DNA of 64,000 nucleotides from Isoetes taiwanensis (GCA_021234155.1 JAJEKV010000017.1:11229525-11293524), one strand, 5' to 3'; numbered from the stretch's first letter, positions 32,458 through 45,688 are shown. A program made the numbers and translations. The notes: generated from the letters alone by a model not told the origin.

Positions 32458-34750
32458 GATCAGCAATGAGTGATGCGAGATAAGCAGGATGACCTGACTG
32501 TCACCTCAATGCGGCCATGCCGTCAACAACCAATAGGGCCATCGAAAAAATGAAGCGAGCTCGGGTTACAGATTTTCGAGAAGCTAAAAGTGGAAGTGGA
32601 TGGAAGGGGCTTAATCGGATAAGGCAAAGGGACACCTCCAGGAATGACGAAAATCCAAAGATCAAAGGCTAAAAATAAAAAGCAATTAGCATCAGACAGT
32701 TCGCTGTCTAAGAATGGATCAGAGTGCGCCTCCACAACGAAAAAGATGCTCCTATACCCCAAAAAAGACCCCCCAAAAGTGCCTATTAAATCCCCCTTTG
32801 CTATAGAATAAGAATGATTTTTTATCGTCAATGGGGGATAAAATGGATTTTTAGAATCGGGGTATTTGGCCACAATCCCCCTTTTTCTCATTTGTAAGAT
32901 AATACCCTGTTATGCTGGTGTCACAATCCCCCATTCAATGATTGTAAATTTATACCATATTCTTATTTTGTAAGATAATACCCCATTTCAAATTTCACAT
33001 AATACCCTGCTTCATGATACCCTATTGTAATTTGTAAGATAATGCCTTGTTTCATATAATACCATATAATACCCTGTTTTAATAAGATACCCTGTTGTCA
33101 TTTATAAGATAATACTCTGTTAGATAATACTCTGTTTTAAATAATACCCAGATATCATTTGTAAGATAATACCTTGCTATCATTTGAAAATAATACTCTT
33201 TGATAAGTGATCAGTAACAATTTGATAGATTTCTTATTATTTCAGAAACAAGAGTAACAAATAGAGTTCATATCAAAGTCCTATCAATCTGTCATATTTT
33301 TCAGCTAATATTATCCCCAACTCTGTTGCTCCTTTCAATTCTTCTAATATCCATCTCCATTGCTGTAGCCATATTCTTCTAATATCCCTCTCCATTGCTG
33401 TAGCCATATTCTTCTAATATCCCACTCCATTGTTGTAACCATTTTAACAGAGTCCTGTGGTAAGGGGGTCTGTTGCTTTTGCACATCCCATATCGGTCCA
33501 TGTAAACACATTCATTGCGTCTGATCAAACAAGACATTAGCTCAAATGGTGCAAATTAGTAAAAGGTAGATTTAAAATAAAAATTAGTCTGTGAAAAGTA
33601 TTCCAAACATATTGAAATAAACTTGTAACTCAATCGCACTAAGTTCTTGGACCTAGCATTGAGTTCATCAAACCAGCTCCCTCACAAGATAAAAAGCTTT
33701 TAAGTCATGTGCACGAAAAAATTGCTCGAGTTGGATAAAGATTGATAGAAAGAAGCTCATGAAAAACATATGCTAAGCTACCCAAACAAGTGGAGAACCT
33801 AAAAGGGAAAGAACTAAGAGATTGAGATGTAACAAAGCTAAAAGCTTTTCCTTTTGAAGAAATATTGCACATCCTACTATAGACAAATATTTGAACATGT
33901 AAATAGTGGTCTTGTGCGCAAAAAGCCAAAGAGCAATGACAATAATATGATGCCCCATGTGCATCACTTTTGCCATTCTAAAGGTTTTGAAACATTTTTT
34001 TTTTACTACCTCTCACAGAAATTAGACAAAGATGTCGCGGGCACTTACACAACTTCCTAGCTTGAGTCTATCCCTACTAGTGCACGGCTGTCCAAAGCCA
34101 ATGCGGATGTTGCATTGTGCCATTTCTAAACAGAGCTATGAAGTCGAAACAGAGCTATCTAAACAGAGCTACGAATCCTAAATATTTAGCCATGAATTCC
34201 AAACAGAGCTATGTGTTTTCAATGACTGTGTTTTCAGTGCCATTGATCACAAAAAAAAAAGAAAGTATCATTGCATTCAAAATGCTTACTGATGCTTCTG
34301 CAATAAACCGCCATAGCATAAGCAAAATAAAGACTCCATTTCCAGAGATAAAACAAAAATTCTTCTTCTTCTACTGGAATCTTGCATTTTGGAAATAAGC
34401 GTCGTAGAAAAATAAGCAGGTTATCTTGCATGTAGCTCCAGATCTGCAAAGAAACTCAAAAAATAAGTTAAAATAGGCAAACAACTGATGCGCCAGTGCC
34501 AAAATGGACCAAGTGCCACTAATCATGCAAGAAAAATGCCTGCGCCAAAGTTTACAGCTAAAACAACACGAAAAATAAGAAAATGATCCAAGAAACCGAT
34601 CATTTTGCACAAAAGACCTGTACAACCGCTGAAAATCTCAAGAAAGTACAAGAAAATGGCAGAAACGTGAAAATAGAGTAGTATATGGTGGTTTCGGAGT
34701 TGGGATTAACAAGGAGTGTGTCAGGGCAAAAAGGAAAACATTTTTGTTAG
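32458..34750 (+). other. Region upstream of LINE ORF2; repeats, no clear ORF1
   Basis: Probably the 5' part of the LINE, but no ORF1 is recognisable. It holds three short tandem arrays. A degenerate 'taagataataccctgtt' unit runs from about 32894 to 33190. A 35-bp unit occurs three times (about 33339-33441, ttcttctaatatccctctcc...). A 12-bp 'aaacagagctat' unit occurs four times (about 34125-34213). The remainder shows no supported gene. Confidence 0.5.
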
Positions 34751-37383
34751 ATGGAGCAGAAAATTCTCGGTTGGAATATAAGAGGAGTAAAATCCTATGA
34801 TGTTAAGAGTAATAGGCTAGCTTTAGCACCCAAAAGATTTACTCCGGATATAGTATGTTTGCAGGAGCATATGCACTTTAATCGCATGGGTGAGTCACAT
34901 AAAGATTTCATTCCCATACGTTGATTGTTTTAGCATGTGTAGTATAATAACATGGAAGGAGGGGACTTGGAGCATTGTTAATGTATATGCACATAATGTC
35001 ACCCGGGCAAGAGCAGTATCATGGGCCAAGATCAGGAATTTGATGAAGAAAATGGGGAGTCATATTGCATGGTCGATGGTGGGGGGCTCCAAGATGGTGG
35101 AATGTTTTTAGATGATAGAATTGGGAGCTACACTAATATTGTGCATCAACCCTTGTCTTTCTGAGGCCTGTGTGAAGCAACGTTTATTTTGGTGAAGGAT
35201 AAATGTCACGAAATTGATGGTATCCCAATTAAGTTTGTCAAGTTAGCAGGGATTGGCTTGGAGAAGATGTGTATCGGGCTTATAAGGATTTTCTAAATTA
35301 CGATGCACTAGATGTGAGACTCAATATATAATGCATATCTTGAATTCATAGAATTAAAGATCTCTAGTCAATAAATGTTTAGACACCAATTATACTATTA
35401 TCATCATTTATAAGATTATTGCAAAGGATTATGCACAAAAGCTAAAGCCCATTATGATGGAGCACATTTCTGTGTCTGGTCGGCTTTCTTCCAAAAGAAG
35501 TAGTAATTTTTTTGCAAAATGACTTATGAAGGCTTATATTGGGCTAGAACAACTTAAACAAAAGATCATTTACATAAAGCTGGATTTTTGTAAAGTCGAT
35601 AATAGAAGTAAGCTGGTCCTGAGAAAGATGCCTTTGGCCTTTAGATGTGATAATCAATTTATTGCTTCAGTGATCAAGTTATTGTACTTCGCGAGGGATA
35701 CAGTCATATGCTTTGGAGAATCGCCTTTAATCTTTTCGATAGAACGAGGGATCAGACATGGTTGCCTCTTAGCTCCTTTTCACTTTGATATTGTGGCAGC
35801 GGGTTTATCGTGGCTACATTTGTTTGCAGTGGATGATAAGATAATTTTAGGACTTGTCATGCATTGGAACTCAACAGATTTGCAATCAATATGCAGAAGA
35901 TAAATTCCTATTTCTGGAAGCTTTATAAGAAAATTTATGCAATGCAAAACATCTTTTAGGCACTGTCTCATATGCATCAAGGTGCATGTTGAACTGGAAT
36001 AAGTGCTTAGCATTATGGCCACTTGATGAGGATGCTCCTCCATGTTTATCTCTTTTTCCATGGAAACACTTACCAATGGAAGCTTCATCTGAACTGTTGG
36101 GAATCCCAGTAGGTGTGAGTATATCTTCTTCTAAAATTTAGAATAAGATTCTCTTGGGATTACACAAACACCTCAACTGGTGGAAAGTTGCCAACTTGTC
36201 CATGGCAGGAAGGCTAACAATAGCTAAATTGGTACTCTCCAGTACAAATGTGTATGCAACCTCAGTCATGTTGATTCCTTAAGATAAGATAAAAAAATTG
36301 TGCAATCTAGTAAGTAAATTCGTTTGAGTGGGTAATGCGGTATGTGCAGATGTCAAAGTAGCTTGGGAAGAGTATATGAAATCTGAGGTCACGCGAAGGC
36401 TTGGAGATGATAAACATTGATCTTCACTATAAGGTGCTACTTTGTAAGTTCATATGGCAGATTTTGAATAATGTCAATTCTCTGGGATTGGAACTTCTTT
36501 TACTCTTCTATGTTACCAGTGGTAAGGCATCTATTAGAGCAGAGTTACCGTGGCCTCTATTTTATGAGTTAAAGACTTATGGTGGTGCATCTCCTTCCTT
36601 GAAGGGATTACTCAAGATATGGTAGGTATTGAGACCTCTGTTCCATCTCAATGAGGATGCTTGTGGTTCAGTCTCTATGTCTACTTGGTGGTTATCACCG
36701 AATGTAGATGGAGTGCTTCAGCCCTTACGTCCCATTGTAGATATGAGGGTACAAAAAAGGTTGAAGAGAGCAGGCATTGAGTCTGTTGGGTGCTGGTTTC
36801 AAATAGGACAAGTTGTCCCTTGGCAGGGGTTTAGAGATTCCTTTGCATCGAAGAAAAGTAGATAGGCAAATCTAGGACCTTGTAATTCGTCTCATCCCGC
36901 AGTGCGCACATCCTTTGGTGTGTGAGTTTTGGTTGGTGGATCAATCTCTTGAGGAAGACCATATGAAGTTCTTCCTCTGTGAAGGAAATGGGAAGTCAAT
37001 GTGAATAGAGTAACTAATCCGCATTTGGAAATGAGTTGGGAAAAAACGCGTTGCCACTAAAGGCTTGCATATTATTTTGGCAGATTTTCACAAGGTGAAC
37101 CTAGTGACTCATAAATTTGAAAATGATATAAGTTCAGTTTGCCCAGTTTATTAAAGAGCAGACGAATCCCTAAAACACTGTATAATCTATTGTCAGAACA
37201 CCCAACTGTTATGGGACAGGTTCAGAGAGATATTTCAATTTTCAAGTTCGTTGAAGGAAGTGGTGATAGGCAAATACCATAGTGCTTGGCCTCTCCCCAT
37301 GAAATTAGTTATTCATATAGCTAAAGGATGGATATGTTGGTATATATAGAAGAGAAGTAGATTACTTGTGTTTTAGGATAAAT
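34751..37383 (+). pseudogene. LINE ORF2 (endonuclease and reverse transcriptase), decayed, first part
   Basis: Starts MEQKILGWNIRGVKSYD at 34751, followed by PDIVCLQEHM, the typical start of the APE-type endonuclease of plant L1-like LINEs. TWSIVNVYAHN is the later endonuclease block. RT blocks follow: IERGIRHGCLLAPFHFDI (about 35738-35800), a degraded YADD box (LFAVDDKIIL), and LSMAGRLTIAKLVLSSTNVY (about 36200-36255). The end has a zinc-knuckle-like zf-RVT segment (C..Y..ADESLKHC) around 37140-37190. Many stops and frameshifts. The frame is cut at 37383 by the Tat-like element and resumes at 47675. Confidence 0.85.
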
Positions 37384-37388
37384 TTGTC

Positions 37389-39373
37389 TGTTGACCCTAA
37401 ACCTGGCTTAAAGGTCAACCACAAGAAACCAACTCGAGTTTTCACTCAAATTGGGGTTAGGACCTCCAGATCACTTAAGGTGATCAGTCTATGCAGGGAA
37501 ATTCCAAAGATAAGTTCAAAAATTTTGAGTTCTATACCTTTCCCATTTTCAGAAAATGGCACCTTTGCCAAAACAATTGTGGTGTTGAGATGCAGATCGA
37601 TTTTTTAAGTCAGATGCTGTAGGCTTGGTCAAAAATGTTGTAGGTAACCAACAGTGAAGCCTCTGACCAAGTCAGAAACTTAATCTGTGAGTTATTCGAG
37701 CTCAAAGTGAGGTCAAATTTTGGTCAATAGAGGTCAAATGTAGAAAACAGTGATCAGAAATTGGGATTTGGAGTTGCCAATCATCTTTTTGAGAATTTCC
37801 AAAGCAGATAGGTTGCAATGGTGCTAGGGAAGAGAGGCAAGCAGTCAAATCCTCATTTGGATGTGTAGGGGTATTTTTTGTGACTAGATTTGGCAAAACA
37901 CAGTCAAAACTGTTCAAACCCGAGAGTAATTTTTTTGAATTTGAGCTATACCTGGTATTTTTGAATGATTCCAACTCCTTTAATTCTCATAACACCCAAG
38001 AATAGGTGGCCGATAGGCCAAGGGTGCTAAAAGCACTCAAGGATTTTTCTGTAGAATTTTCTGTGGCAATAATTGCTAAGGAAAATATCAGAGATGAATT
38101 CAACAACTTGACAGTCAATTTGGATTTATATGAAGGTAAATATATCAAGATAACAACAGATAAGGGTGCTTCATAGTCTCAAGTACAAGAAAATAATCAT
38201 CAAAAGTCATAAGGAAATTTAAAAAGTAATGTCAACTAAATCTTGTAGATCCAGTTGAGGAGAGCTCAAGAACTTCAAGGATCGTCCAGATCTTGCTCAG
38301 CAATGATCAATGTATGATCTGAATACTTCTGGGCCTTCGAAAATGTTCTGATTGTGTTTCCCAGTATATAGTTTTGAATTTTAAATTCCAATGATTTGGG
38401 TGATAAATTTAGGCTTAAATTGTTGCTTAAGTTCGAATCCAAGAATAGATTGGTTCTTGGGGAAGAATGGGCCTTGGGGATGGCGTGATTCGAGCCGGAG
38501 TTTCAATTTTTAGGTTCTTCAAGATTTTTTTCGCATATTTTGCGCGATCACGGTTTCGTATTTCGAAAGGAATATGCCCTCATATATGCCGTGTTTGATC
38601 ATTTAAAAAACTTGGCTAATGGTTTCAAAGCATTTTCCATGGAATACCTAAAAAGGTTATAACTTCTCAACCATAGGGAAGGATACCCACACGTGCAAAG
38701 GGATATAGAATCTTTAGGGCATCTTTTGACAAGGTTTAGGATATACCAAGGAGAGCATGATGGAGTAGGAATGGAGGTAAAAAGAAATCATTAAGGGCTA
38801 GTAGGAAGATAAGAATAGGAATGCAAAAGGGGGAATAATAACTTTGCAACAAGGGCTTGAATTTTTTGAATAAGTAATGTAGTGACATTTGGAGGAAATG
38901 GCAAAAGGATTTGAGCAAAATGGTAGTTATGGCAAGGTGAGCATGGCAAGGGAATAAGCAATAGGTATGAGGGAATAATGCAAGAGCAAACAAAAGGGAG
39001 TATAAATATAGGAAAAAGGCTAGGAAATTTCAAGGGGCAAGAATAGAAATGAGTAAGAATGGCTAGGGAATGGAATCAAATACCATGGGGTCTTCAAACT
39101 TTGAACTTCAATCTTCAAAAAATGCCTTCAAACTTCTTTACCCGAGAATCTTCTAGAGCATATTCTTGACTAAGCACTTTGACCTTAAATAAAGTACCTC
39201 ATGTGAGTTTTGAACCTTGAGCACTTGTTGACTTGAAGAATGAACACCCTTTGACCTCCATATCAATATTGAATGCCAAGAATCTTCCAAACTTTGACCT
39301 AGTATTCCAAAATAAGTTGACCTAGTTTTGAATGCATGGATCACAATTAGCATGTTGCCCTTTGGGGGCAACA
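37389..39373 (-). repeat. 3' LTR of Tat-like element (left copy)
   Basis: Terminal inverted repeat TGTTG/CAACA. The right end forms a short hairpin (tgttgccctttgggggcaaca). CAG and CTG sites that are intact here are often damaged in the right copy. No strong polypurine tract is visible next to it, only agaga on the minus strand. Confidence 0.92.
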
Positions 39374-40383
39374 TCTCTAAAAACAAGAAAAAGGCTGGTC
39401 CCCTCAGCCATATAATGTCAAAATAAATAACTAGAGGGGTCTTCAACTTTGTACCAAGGTGTCTATGATAGAATAAGAGTGTGAAATGCAAATGTTGATG
39501 AAGTGAGTGTAAAGGTGATGATGAAATGATGTGGATGGAATATGGTGAGTGAGAAAGGCGAAAATGAGTGTGAAAATGACAAGGTGGTGATGGAATGATG
39601 GTGAATGGAATATAGTGAGTGAGAAGAGATAAAAGTGAGTGTGAATATGACAAGGTGATGATGAAATGGAGATGAAGTGAGTGTGCAAGTGTTTGAAACT
39701 TCAAAAACAAGAAAATGTGTGTCTTCTTCTTGGTCTTCAACAAGTGCAACTCTGGCGTGATGGTAAAGATGAATTGCGAGTGCCTTTCTTCTTTAAGGAA
39801 TGAGAACAAGAATAAGGAGTTCAAATGGAAGGTAGGACTACTTATGACGATGAAAAATATGGAGGAAGAGTGCACCTGTCATGGAAACACAAACCAATTA
39901 GTCTCAAATCCTTGCAACTCTGCTATGATGGTGAAGGTGATTTTTGCAGAGTCTTTGTTAAGGTGTGGAAAAACAAGAATAGAAGGTTGGATGGATGGTA
40001 GGAATGCTTAAGACAGGTGAATAAAAATGAAGAAGAATGCTCCCCATATGACACTTGGTAATCATTAGTAACAACCACGTTCTTGAGATCATCTATCTTT
40101 GTTATCCGTCAAATCAATCTATGAACATGAAACCAATTCTATTAGAGTAATGTGCTCAAAGTCAAACTGTTCTATCTATTGAAATAGTGTGCTTAAAAAT
40201 CAAACTGATTTAACTACTTTAAACCTACCACACATCTCCAAACTTTTTAATGAAAGAATAGGGACAAGCAAGCATGCTGGTCCCAATACCTTTTCAGGTG
40301 CAAGATATTGATTGGATTTAACAGTGGCATTCCTGAAGCAACCTCTTGTAACCAATAAGAGTTAGCACCTGCAGGTTCCAATA
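39374..40383 (-). repeat. 3' non-coding interior of Tat-like element with tandem repeat
   Basis: Between integrase and the 3' LTR. The stretch 39480-39690 holds a tandem repeat with period near 100 bp (gtgagtgtgaaaatgacaaggtg...atggaat), which creates long but low-complexity minus-strand ORFs that are not believable genes. No other gene is visible. Confidence 0.55.
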
Positions 40384-42250
40384 CTACAAAAGGTCCTTCC
40401 CAAATATTGTCAAATTTTCCAGCTGAGTCTTCCTTTGACTTGTTCCATTTGAGAACAAGCTCTCCTTTCTTAAAGGTGCCTTGTATTTTGTGTGCAGCCT
40501 TGAATGCAGCCAGATCTTTGGCCTTTTTTCACCCAGATTGGTGTTCTCGACTTCCATTACGTACTCATCTAAGTGTAACAGCGGCGTCCAATCTTTCTGG
40601 CCAAAGGCATGTTCAAAAGGTAAGCATAATTTATGAGCTAATCTCAAGGAAGGTAACTCAAGTTCTACTGGTAGAACTGCTTCTATGCCATAGACCAAAT
40701 TGAAAGGTGTATGATTTGTAGCTGTTTTGATAGTGACTCTGTAAGCCCAAAGTGCATCCACTATTTTGATATGCCAATCCTTTTTGTTAATCTCAAACTG
40801 TCTTACGCAAGATATTTTTCAACACTTTGTTAGTAACTTCCGGCTTGTCCATTACCCTGAGGATAATATGAAGAACTTTTGGTGTGCTTGGCCTTCAAGA
40901 TGTTCAACAAGTTAGCAATAACTTCATTAACAAAAGGCGTGCCCCTATCAGAATGCAACTGAAAAGGAATACCAAACCTAGAACAAACATACTCATGTAA
41001 AAATCTTGCAGTTGTGGCAGCATTAGCTTGTCTCAAAGGTATAGCTTCTGCCCATTTAGTAAAATAATCTGTGGCCACAATGATATGCTGATGTTGACCT
41101 ACAGAAGAAGGATTAATAGGGCCAATATAATCTAATCCCCAAATCTGAAAGGGCCCTGGAGATATGATGGAATTAAGGGCAGCTGGAAGTAAAATTCTTT
41201 TGCTAAAGATTTGGCATTGATGGCAAGTCTTTATAATCTCATAACAATCTTTAAAAACAGTAGGCCAATAATATCTAGCCCTGAGAATCTTTTTTGCTGT
41301 AGTATCACCAGCAAAATGCCCTCCACAAATACCTTTGTGCATTTCCCTGATGATTAGAGCAGACTCACTTTCATTCACACACCTCAACAACACTCCATCT
41401 CGGTTGACTTTGCACAAGACATTGTCTATCATCTTGAATTGTCTGCATTTATCCTTGAGTCTCCTTTTCTGGCTTGAAGTGAGGCTTGAAGAGATGATTC
41501 CATGTTGTAAGAAGTCTCTAATAGGTTGTTGCCACCCACCATCAGCTTGATCTTCTGGAGTTACCTCTACATGAGCTACTGCAAGTGAAATGTCAGCAGT
41601 ATCCAACTCATCTTCATGGTCAAAAAATATATAAGGCAAATAAAGGCTAGGACTTCGTACCAAATGTAATTCTTTTACAGAAATATCATAACTTTGCAAC
41701 TTACAAGCCCATCTTTGGATTTTTGGCTTACTGGTTGCCTTACCAAACAGTAGACCCATTGGATTTTGCTTCATGTAGACTTGGACTTGACTCTTCAGAA
41801 GCAAGTGTCCTTGCCTATTGATAAGAAACATGAGGGCAGCAGCACTTTTTTCTATTCTGGTATATCTCTCCTCTAGAGCAGACCATTGTTTACTTGCAAA
41901 CACTATGGTATGCTTATCCTGCAAAATGGCTAACCCTATAGCTTTTTTAGTAACAGTAATATAAACTTCAAATGGCATATTCAAATCTGGTTTTCTCAAA
42001 AGTGTGGCTTCACATATGGATAGAATGAGGAAGTCAAAAGCCTCTTGGCACTCTGAAGTCCATGTGATAGGTATATGCTTACTTTCAGACTTAGAGAACT
42101 TACCTACCCTTGTCAATCTAGAAATGGGGCTCAAAATATGAGCAAAATTAGGAATATACATCCTGAGAAAACTTGTCATACCAACAAAACTTTTGACCTG
42201 TTTTAGATTCTTGGGAGGTGCTAATTTTTTGAGAGCTTCAATCTTGTCTT
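40384..42250 (-). pseudogene. Degenerate native RNase H and integrase of Tat-like element
   Basis: The 449-codon frame (42179-40830) begins at the RT thumb (FLRMYIPNFAHILSPISRLT). In the RNase H domain the four catalytic acids are all replaced: VYITVTKKA where TDAS is usual, IEKSAAAL for EKELLAL, VYMKQN for TDH, and SPSLYLPY in place of the NxxADALSR-type motif. Integrase follows with a full HHCC finger (MHKGICGGHF...CHQCQ), catalytic WGLDYIGPI and HSDRGTPFVNEV. The third acid region reads YPQGNGQAG, where one extra base shifts the frame. The C-terminus continues at 40761-40384 (DALWAYRVTIKTATNHTPF, LVYG). No chromodomain, as expected for Tat. Confidence 0.9.
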
Positions 42251-42279
42251 GAGCAACTTGAATGCCTTGGCTGGATACT

Positions 42280-43190
42280 TCATGCCCTAAGAGTTATCCT
42301 TTTGATGCAAAAAAAGATGCATTTCTTTGGATTTAGATTGACTCCTGAACTCCTGCACAAAGAACAAATTTTTGCAAGTAGCTCCACATGATTAGATGGA
42401 TGAGAGCCTAAGCAAAGGTCATCTAAGTACACTCTGAACTCTTCAGTAGACATTGATTTGAAAATAACATCCATTGCCCTTTGGAAGGTAGCTGGAGCAT
42501 TCATCAAACCAAAAGGCATTCTTTTCATAGCATATGTACCCCAGGGAGTGATAAAAGAAGTTTTTGGCTGGTCTTATTCTTTGATGCTGATCTGGTTGAA
42601 TCCTGAGAATCCATCCAAAAATGAATACACTTCCTTACCTGCCACAGCATATAGGATCTCTTCTAGAAAAGGCAAAGGGTAACAATCCTTGATGGTGGCT
42701 TTGTTGAGATCTCGATAATCAATGCAAATTCTTAAAGCACCACTTTTCTTCTCCACAGGAACAATGCAAGATACCCATTCTGGATTAATGATTTCAGTAA
42801 TCACACCTGCATCTAACATCTTATTCAATTCATCCTTTATTAACCCCATAAGTGAAGCATTAATTCTCCTTAATTTTTGAAAGACAGGTTTACAACCTTC
42901 CTTGATTTTAATTTCAAATTGGCATACCTCAGTTTTGATACCTGATAGTTCTGAATAGTCCCAAGCAAATACATCTTTTCTTTCTTCAAAAAACATTTGT
43001 ATGCTCTCCCTGTTTTGATATTCAATCAGATCTCCAACAAAAAGAGTTCTAGGTGTACCATTTTTTGTGATCACAATCTCTTCAGTATCCTTTTTTTCTG
43101 ATGCATCAATGGTCAAAATAGGACAGAGTGCTTTCACTTCATTGTCATCAAGGTCATCTTCAGGAATAGCTCCCTCAGTCAAATGTGACA
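42280..43190 (-). pseudogene. Reverse transcriptase of Tat-like element
   Basis: Conserved blocks on the minus strand are EERKDVFAWDYSEL, VSCIVPVEKKSGALRICIDY, YPLPFLEEIL and FLDGFSGFNQI (to 42574). After a frameshift, PFGLMNAPATFQRAMD and the catalytic VYLDDLCLGS (about 42405-42440) follow. An in-frame stop and frameshifts near 42530-42580 and 42280 break the chain. Confidence 0.88.
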
Positions 43191-43580
43191 TGAGAGTTTC
43201 CCTACACAGGGCATCAGCCTCAAAATTTTTTTCTCTTGGGATATGAGTGATCCTCCATGAAGCAAAGCTTGAGAGCACTCCCATTGCCTGATTCTTCAAA
43301 AGCTCCATATCTGTATTTTTTGTTTGATAATCTCCACGAAACTTGTGCGCAAATTAATTGTGAATCATCGTAAATATGGATATTGGCAATATCCATAGCT
43401 TTGGCTTCTTGAAGGCCCCAATCAAAGCTTTATATTCTGCCACATTAGAAGTGACTTGAGGAAAAAATTCTTTCTACTTTTAGCTAAGAGTTTGTGAGAA
43501 GAATCTTTCAAAATAGCGGCAGATGATGCAACATTTAGTTTTTAGAATACCTCCATCAAACCCTAAGAAACCTGGTTGGT
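43190..43580 (-). pseudogene. Archaeal-type RNase H upstream of RT (Tat-like element), frameshifted
   Basis: Minus-strand reading gives LGFDGG, then SNVAEYKALIGA, then (one frame off) IYDDSQLICAQV, and finally THIPREKNFEADALCRE at 43200-43260. These are the D, E, D, D regions of an aRNase H of the kind plants' Tat elements acquired, distinct from the native gypsy RNase H. Its position before RT is notable because the native RNase H lies after RT and is catalytically dead here. Two or three single-base shifts interrupt the frame. Confidence 0.85.
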
Positions 43581-44557
43581 CCTTGTTTGCTTTGGGAAGT
43601 GCACACTCCATAATAAGGGGAACCATTTCATATTTTCTTGGTCTTGTGTTTTTAACCTGTAAGATCCCAAAGGCTCCTCAATTAGCATTTCTTTAATAAA
43701 GTTTACCTCTTCTTTGGAGTCATAGGAGCCTTCTTGGTTGTAAATAGTAGCGGTTTGGGAGCCATTGGAGATGGTACATCTCCCTTGAGACCGGACTGCC
43801 TAGCATCCACAAGAGCTAGCCATCTCCTCCCTAAAGTAGGTCATAGATATCAGATTCATCTCCTATATCTTCAAAAAAGCCACCACAATAAAGTTAGCAT
43901 TCTACAGTTATGCCTTACGTATTAACAGGCACTTTAGTCACCACACCAATAGGAGTAATTTTAGCATTATAAAAAAGATCTTAGTAATATAGAAGCTCTC
44001 TTGTCCACCTCGAACCACACTTCTTCATAAGCATGTGATATGGCATGATGTTTGGGAGATCCCCATCAAGTAATACATTGGAAAAGGTAAAAAACCTCCT
44101 AGAAGCGGTGAACATGTAAATGCTCCAGGGTCTTCTTCATTCTGTGCTAGAATAAGATCAGTGGCATCAGTGAAGTTTATACAAGCATTTAATTGTTCAC
44201 CACTAGTTTGCTGGAGCACCCTTTTTCTGTAGCTGGGTGCAATCTTTAGCGGTGTGAAAAGATCCACACTCACCTTAGAATTTTTGAGCAAAATATCCAC
44301 TTCATCAAAGTCTTGGTCTTTCTTACCAACTTTTTGCTGTATCTGAGCAGGTGATTCCATTGTAGGTGATGGAGACCTAGCTGTGGGATGTCTACTCGAT
44401 TCACATGTGTGTATTGACTTCATTCATTCTTCTAGTTTGCACTTGCCATATAACTTCTTGGGTCTTGGGAGCTTCGTAGCTGGATAAACCTTATTGAAGT
44501 ACTTGGTTCAATGAAATCTCCGCGAGAGGGCTTAGGTTCCTCGACCTCTTTTCTTGT
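43581..44557 (-). pseudogene. Protease-like and linker region of Tat-like element
   Basis: The 132-codon frame 44423-44025 contains KTRVLQQ-like text (PSYRKRVLQQTSGEQ) and ends in a methionine-rich stretch. The following segment (LFYNAKITPIGVVTKVPVNT, about 43990-43925) resembles the later half of retrotransposon proteases. A clear DTG or DSG motif is not readable, so the assignment rests on position between gag and RT. Confidence 0.45.
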
Positions 44558-45648
44558 TCACTGCTTGGCAAAGTATTCTTTAACAGCACATCTAACATCA
44601 GTATGACCAACTTCTTTGCAGAAAGAACAAACAGGACATTCTTTTCCAAAGTGGCCTTTCCTATTGCATTTAGAACACACTTGCCAATAGCAAATTTCTG
44701 ATGGATGAGTATTCCTATTGCAATGGATACATTCAGGGTAAGTTTTACTGTTCTTGCGGTTTGAGCTCAACTAGTTGTTTGGTTAATTCTGCTAAAGCCT
44801 CGATAACCTTAGATAGGTCACGATTTAACCTCTGCAACTTGAGAACTAGCTTCCTCCTCCTTAGATTTCTTCTTTTCTTTCTCAGATGGCATAAAGCGGG
44901 ATGGAAGGGTGATGATCATAGTGTGTGCATCCAATTGCATCGGGTAAAAAAGATCATGGCCATGGTGGGAGATATGGTGCTTATCGGGCAAGGTAGAGAG
45001 CATCTGAGTCGGTCGATGGTTTTAGCAAAACTTTGTATATGGAATCGAATCCTTCAAAGCACTTGGATCTTAAGCAATTTCCTTTGGATATCGGCCTCCT
45101 TTCCGGACCATTGATGAAAGCGGTTACTAAAAAAAAGTGTGGGAATTGTGACCGCGTGCTCTTTGGCACCTGCTCATAAATGTGCTAAATCTTTCTTTAT
45201 CTTGATTCACACTCTCCCACTGCATGTATAGAAACTTTGCAATTCATTAACCAAATCTTTGGGAGCAGCCAACTTACCAAACTGTCGGGGAATTTCTTGA
45301 CGAGTTCACCCCCATGAGGTGGTACCCATTAACTTCTCATAAGTTAACCAAGCACCCGGCTTCACTCTCATCTTTGAAACATTTTTCAAATTCTGAAAGC
45401 TTGCATCCTTTCTTGAAACCATAATCCCTGTAATAATCTTCAAATATTCTCAAAAAGTTGTTAGCACTCATGCTAGAATCAAAGGTAGGCAAAGGAACAG
45501 GGACATTCAACTCAAATTGGTATGGCATGTTTTTGAAGTAAGCTAGCCGAGAAACTTGAAGGCGCTGGCCTTTCTCTGCAATGATCAGGGATATCAACAT
45601 CTTCCAATTGTTCTTGTTCTCTTTGGAAATTTTTTGTTTTGGAGCCAT
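44558..45648 (-). pseudogene. gag of Tat-like element with three CCHC zinc knuckles
   Basis: Starts MAPKQKISKENKNNWKMLIS at 45648, about 40 bp inside the 5' LTR, with capsid-like text (MSANNFLRIFEDYYRDYGFK). The nucleocapsid at 44770-44558 has three CX2CX4HX4C knuckles in a row: CIHCNRNTHPSEIC, CSKCNRKGHFGKEC and CSFCKEVGHTDVRC. The middle of gag (44770-45340) is frameshifted. Confidence 0.8.
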
Positions 45649-45688
45649 GAGTTCGAGATCCGAGGAAGATCTCGGTAGGACCTCAAAA

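Noticed and set aside
32450-32470. Target-site duplication for the outer chromovirus
   Set aside because: Flank acttc on the left has no match after the 3' LTR end, which is itself partly deleted.
33000-33430. CRISPR-like appearance of short direct repeats
   Set aside because: Degenerate tandem repeats without unique spacers, in a plant nuclear context.
39153-39875. 240-codon minus-strand ORF
   Set aside because: It crosses the LTR boundary and a tandem repeat, is rich in H, S, F and L, and is not preserved in the other LTR copy.
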